The position numbers and the translations under genes were made by a program. From the NCBI GenBank assembly GCA_934255105.1, contig CAKQNH010000139.1, forward strand, positions 1 through 8,962: a DNA stretch of 8,962 bases. Direction: 5' to 3'. The notes under the pieces were generated by a model. It saw only the letters and a program-made list of their open reading frames with translations, was not told where the DNA came from and did no database searches. Origin of the DNA: an uncultured Pirellulaceae bacterium. Lineage in GTDB: Bacteria > Planctomycetota > Planctomycetia > Pirellulales > Pirellulaceae. The number at the start of each line of letters is the position of its first letter. The first letter of the stretch is position 1. This document shows, in pieces, positions 6,771 to 8,962 of this stretch.

Positions 6771-6794
6771 ACCCCTCCTGTACTCGGGAGGGGT
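6771..6794 (+). repeat. 8-bp inverted repeat in the gap before the YceH-type gene
   Basis: ACCCCTCC (6771-6778) pairs exactly with GGAGGGGT (6787-6794) across an 8-nt loop. It is followed by a G-rich stretch (6807-6822). Together with the repeat at 6648-6710 it fills much of the 291-nt gap 6638-6928. A further small hairpin, ATGCGT/ACGCAT (6867-6884), lies closer to the gene. No clear promoter is visible in this gap. Confidence 0.55.
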
Positions 6795-6928
6795 CGAGCC
6801 TACGGCGAGGGGGAGGGCCGGATGGGATTGCCAATAGATGCTTAGTAATTGCGTGGGCATCGCCCCATGCGTCCACACACGCATTCGCCAAACTGTAACA
6901 CCAGTCTCCTCCACACCGCTGCATAACC

Positions 6929-7732
6929 ATGACAACCGATCCCGAAACAGAAGCCACTCCTCAGCCCGAGACAGTGCCACCTAAGCCGCTCCCCTATCGC
7001 CAACGCCGCATCTTGGGAGTGCTGATGGAGAAGGCGCGCACGACGCCTGACGCCTATCCGTTGTCGCTCAATGGGCTCGTCAGCGGCTGCAATCAAAAGA
7101 GCAATCGCCATCCAGTCATGGAGCTGACATCGGAACAGATCGAAGACGAGCTGGAGAAGATGCGAGCTGCCGGAGTTATCGCGGAGGTCCAGGGCGGAAG
7201 TCGAGTGCCCAAGTATCGGCACTTCGGCTACGACTACATGCAAGTCAAAGGCGCTGAAGCGGCGGTGATGACCGAGTTGCTACTGCGGGGCGAACAGACG
7301 GTCGGAGAGCTGCGCACGCGGGCCAGTCGCTTTGAACCGATTGCCGATTTGCACACCTTGCAAACTCTACTCGATGGCCTCATTCAGCGCGGCCTAGTCG
7401 TCCCGTTGACCGCTGCTGGCCGCGGTCAGTTGATCACGCACAATTTGTACTTGCCTGAAGAACTATCGCGGCTCAGGAAGCTAACGGGTAATGCGGCCGA
7501 TTCGCAGCCCCAAGCGCACGTCCCGGCCCAGCCATCGGTACAATCTTCGGCACCATCTTCGGCCGAATCGGCACCAGTCAAACCAGTCTCCAGTGCCTCG
7601 TCGCCCTCCCCTGCTCTGCCTGCCTCTCCCGCTCCATGGATCGAGGAGATTGAACTACTCACCGAGGAGCTCAGCGATTTGCGTCGCTTGGTGGAAAAAC
7701 TCAGCGACCGTCTCGATCGACTGGAAGGCTAG
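6929..7732 (+). CDS. YceH / DUF480 (UPF0502) family protein
   Basis: This 267-residue cytoplasmic protein is recognised by the family stretch RRILGVLMEKARTTPDAYPL (26-45), then SLNGLVSGCNQKSNRHPVME (46-65), the helix EQIEDELEKMRAAGVI and MTELLLRGEQTVGELRTRAS (114-133). The family fold is two winged-helix domains. No biochemical role is firmly established, though DNA binding or regulation is often suggested. Residues about 187-236 are a Ser/Ala/Pro-rich disordered linker. Residues about 238-267 (EEIELLTEELSDLRRLVEKL...) form a leucine heptad-like coiled coil that probably mediates oligomerisation. It is longer than the E. coli protein of roughly 215 residues, mainly because of the N-terminal tail and linker. 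The ATG at 6929 starts the conserved region after a 20-residue acidic/proline-rich tail. No Shine-Dalgarno sequence is evident. It stands alone between two repeat-filled gaps, so it is probably monocistronic. Confidence 0.93.
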   Translation: MTTDPETEATPQPETVPPKPLPYRQRRILGVLMEKARTTPDAYPLSLNGLVSGCNQKSNRHPVMELTSEQIEDELEKMRAAGVIAEVQGGSRVPKYRHFGYDYMQVKGAEAAVMTELLLRGEQTVGELRTRASRFEPIADLHTLQTLLDGLIQRGLVVPLTAAGRGQLITHNLYLPEELSRLRKLTGNAADSQPQAHVPAQPSVQSSAPSSAESAPVKPVSSASSPSPALPASPAPWIEEIELLTEELSDLRRLVEKLSDRLDRLEG

Positions 7733-7741
7733 ACGGCACGA

Positions 7742-7773
7742 CGGCTTGGCGGCTTGGCGGCATGGCGGCTTGT
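7742..7773 (+). repeat. Four tandem 8-bp units CGGC[T/A]TG[G/T]
   Basis: CGGCTTGG, CGGCTTGG, CGGCATGG and CGGCTTGT follow each other starting 9 nt after the YceH-type stop codon. A 5-bp hairpin CGGGC/GCCCG with a 7-nt loop follows at 7781-7797. It has no T-run, so it is at best a weak terminator candidate. Confidence 0.7.
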
Positions 7774-7809
7774 GGTATTACGGGCTTGCATTGCCCGGAA
7801 GACCGTATA

Positions 7810-7935
7810 GCGGATAGGCTGTGATCTAGAGGGTCGCAAAGGTTTAACGGTAGCGGAAGTCGCCAAGACCTCCGGCCAAGAAGCTGCCAAAACTCTTGGC
7901 GAGTTCCGCTACGTATACATTCACAGGCTATCCGC
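7810..7935 (+). repeat. 126-bp nested inverted repeat (MITE/REP-like palindromic element)
   Basis: The outer arms GCGGATAGGCTGTGA (7810-7824) and TCACAGGCTATCCGC (7921-7935) are reverse complements with one mismatch in 15. The inner arms GTAGCGGAAGTCGCCAAGA (7850-7868) and TCTTGGCGAGTTCCGCTAC (7894-7912) match with one mismatch in 19. The two mismatches are G-G pairs, which fits decay of an originally perfect palindrome. A 25-nt central loop and asymmetric spacers (25 and 8 nt) separate the arms. No open reading frame or clear target-site duplication is visible, so it is non-autonomous if mobile. Confidence 0.8.
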
Positions 7936-7968
7936 CAAAGTAATCCAGCTACTGCTTAATACACGCTA

Positions 7969-7985
7969 CTTTCGCGGAGCGAAAG
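7969..7985 (+). repeat. Short perfect hairpin CTTTCGC-GGA-GCGAAAG
   Basis: A 7-bp perfect stem with a 3-nt loop lies 33 nt after the large inverted repeat. It is compact and could be a separate small palindromic repeat unit or an RNA hairpin. No T-tract follows it. Confidence 0.6.
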
Positions 7986-8131
7986 GCGGAACTAAGGCTA
8001 CAGTTAGATACACCCCGCAACTTGTGCGCCGCCCATGCTAGAACTATGATCGATCCATCCTCCGCTGGCGTTTGTGCGTTCAACGACTCCGCCACCGCTC
8101 CTCTTTACTCACCTACCTAGAAGCGACTTCT
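7986..8131. other. Intergenic sequence before the PqaA-type gene, nothing firm seen
   Basis: The gap 7733-8131 (399 nt) holds no gene that I can support. Its first two thirds are the repeats listed separately. In this last part I see no convincing -35/-10 pair, riboswitch or strong ribosome site. The promoter of the downstream gene presumably lies here. Confidence 0.4.
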
Positions 8132-8962
8132 ATGCGACTATCACGCGTTTTGTGCCTTGGGCTGTTGATGAGTTTGATTTGGCAGGCTAGTCCTGCGGCC
8201 GCCCAAGCACTCCCCTCAGAAACTCCGCTGGATCAATACTTGAAGAAAGCGGACGATTCCTACGCCTGGAAAATCGTCTCCAATAAATCCGTGGATGGCG
8301 CTCGCTTGGTCGTCGTCGATATGATCTCGCAGACATGGCGCACCGAAAAAGACGTCGATCGCACCCAGTGGCAGCACTGGCTGACGTTCTGTATCCCAGA
8401 CGATCTGACATCGGAAACCGCGCTGCTATTTATCGGCGGCGGAGCCAACGGACGCGAGCCGCCAGCGGGACCTTCGGAGCGTGTAGTACAGCTTTCCAAA
8501 GCCACCGGTGCTCTGGTAGCCGAACTGCATATGGTCCCCAACCAATCGCTGATCTTCCACAACGATGGTAAGAAGCGCACGGAAGATGATTTGATCGGTT
8601 ACACCTGGAATCAATATTTAGAGACGGGTGATCCCACTTGGCCCGCCCGCAATCCGATGGTTAAAGCCGCCGTGCGGGCCATGGATACGATGACTGCACT
8701 GGCCGCCTCACCCGAAGGTGGCGAACATACGGTGGACAAATTCGTGATTTCCGGCGCGTCGAAGCGCGGCTGGACCACTTGGCTAACTGGGCTCGACACT
8801 CGCGTTGTGGCCATCGCGCCGATTGTCATCGACGTGCTAAATGTCAAGACATCGATGGAGCACCATTTTGCAGCCTATGGCTTTTGGGCACCATCCGTTG
8901 GCAACTACGTCCAGCACCACATTATGCAGCGTCTAGACCATCCGCGGATGGAGGATCTCTAC
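8132..8962 (+). CDS. PhoPQ-activated pathogenicity-related (PqaA-type) secreted protein, C-terminus off the edge
   Basis: The frame is open from ATG 8132 to the window end (277 codons). Residues 1-25 form a signal peptide: MRLSR, a hydrophobic core LCLGLLMSLIW, and ASPAAAQA as the likely cleavage site, so export to the periplasm or outside is expected. The mature part shows family features: YAWKIV, QTWRTEKDVDRTQWQHWL (67-84), LLFIGGGANG (99-108) and VDKFVISGASKRGWTTWLTG (201-220). S210 sits in a GxSxxG-like nucleophile elbow of an alpha/beta-hydrolase fold. VVAIAPIVIDVLN (225-237) and AAYGFWAPSVGNY (247-259) follow. The Salmonella family member gave the name and is PhoPQ-regulated; the biochemical role is unclear, and hydrolase or peptidase activity is inferred from the fold. 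The missing C-terminus should hold the remaining catalytic residues. The start is chosen for the signal peptide; no good Shine-Dalgarno sequence precedes it. Confidence 0.9.
   Translation, partial: MRLSRVLCLGLLMSLIWQASPAAAQALPSETPLDQYLKKADDSYAWKIVSNKSVDGARLVVVDMISQTWRTEKDVDRTQWQHWLTFCIPDDLTSETALLFIGGGANGREPPAGPSERVVQLSKATGALVAELHMVPNQSLIFHNDGKKRTEDDLIGYTWNQYLETGDPTWPARNPMVKAAVRAMDTMTALAASPEGGEHTVDKFVISGASKRGWTTWLTGLDTRVVAIAPIVIDVLNVKTSMEHHFAAYGFWAPSVGNYVQHHIMQRLDHPRMEDLY

Noticed and set aside
7810..7935. tRNA or known structured RNA
   Set aside because: No cloverleaf, T-loop or anticodon arrangement fits; the arms form one long nested hairpin instead.
8187..8847. Minus-strand and short plus-strand open frames within the right-hand gene
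   Set aside because: The frame from 8132 encodes a signal peptide and PqaA-family motifs without interruption to the edge, so the others are shadows.

Overview
The window looks like a chromosomal segment of a planctomycete, probably of the Pirellula/Rhodopirellula type. This rests on GC-rich coding sequence, a diheme cytochrome c whose N-terminal layout resembles planctomycete oxidase-linked cytochromes, a secreted PhoPQ-activated-pathogenicity-related (PqaA-type) protein, and intergenic gaps filled with short palindromic repeats. The assignment is inferred from protein character and remembered family features, not from a search.

Layout. On the minus strand at the left edge (1-1218), an extended-SDR NAD(P)-dependent epimerase/dehydratase-like gene is followed after 3 nt by the start of a dihydrodipicolinate-synthase-family (DapA-like) gene that runs off the window. 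A divergent intergenic region (1219-1362) separates them from a five-gene plus-strand run (1363-6637): diheme cytochrome c, heme A synthase (ctaA), heme O synthase / protoheme IX farnesyltransferase (ctaB), an ABC-2-type ATPase, and a classical SDR oxidoreductase. Spacings in this run are short (ATGA overlap, 47, 12 and 15 nt), so it is probably one operon. Next come a repeat-filled gap (6638-6928), a YceH/DUF480 (UPF0502) winged-helix protein (6929-7732), a second repeat-filled gap (7733-8131), and the first 277 codons of a secreted PqaA-type alpha/beta-hydrolase (8132 to the edge).

How the genes work together. CtaB farnesylates heme B to heme O and CtaA oxidises heme O to heme A, the cofactor of aa3/caa3-type cytochrome oxidases. 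The diheme cytochrome c in front is a plausible electron carrier to that oxidase. No oxidase structural subunit is in the window. The ABC ATPase is co-transcribed with the heme genes but has no permease partner here. The SDR at the end has no evident respiratory role.

The most interesting non-coding-like structure is a 150-bp array of five 30-bp units inserted in frame in the cytochrome linker, whose units contain a hairpin-forming palindrome. The other is a 126-bp nested inverted repeat at 7810-7935. I found no CRISPR array, transposase, rRNA or tRNA. Nothing here amounts to a clear new multi-gene system; the repeats are the part most worth following.
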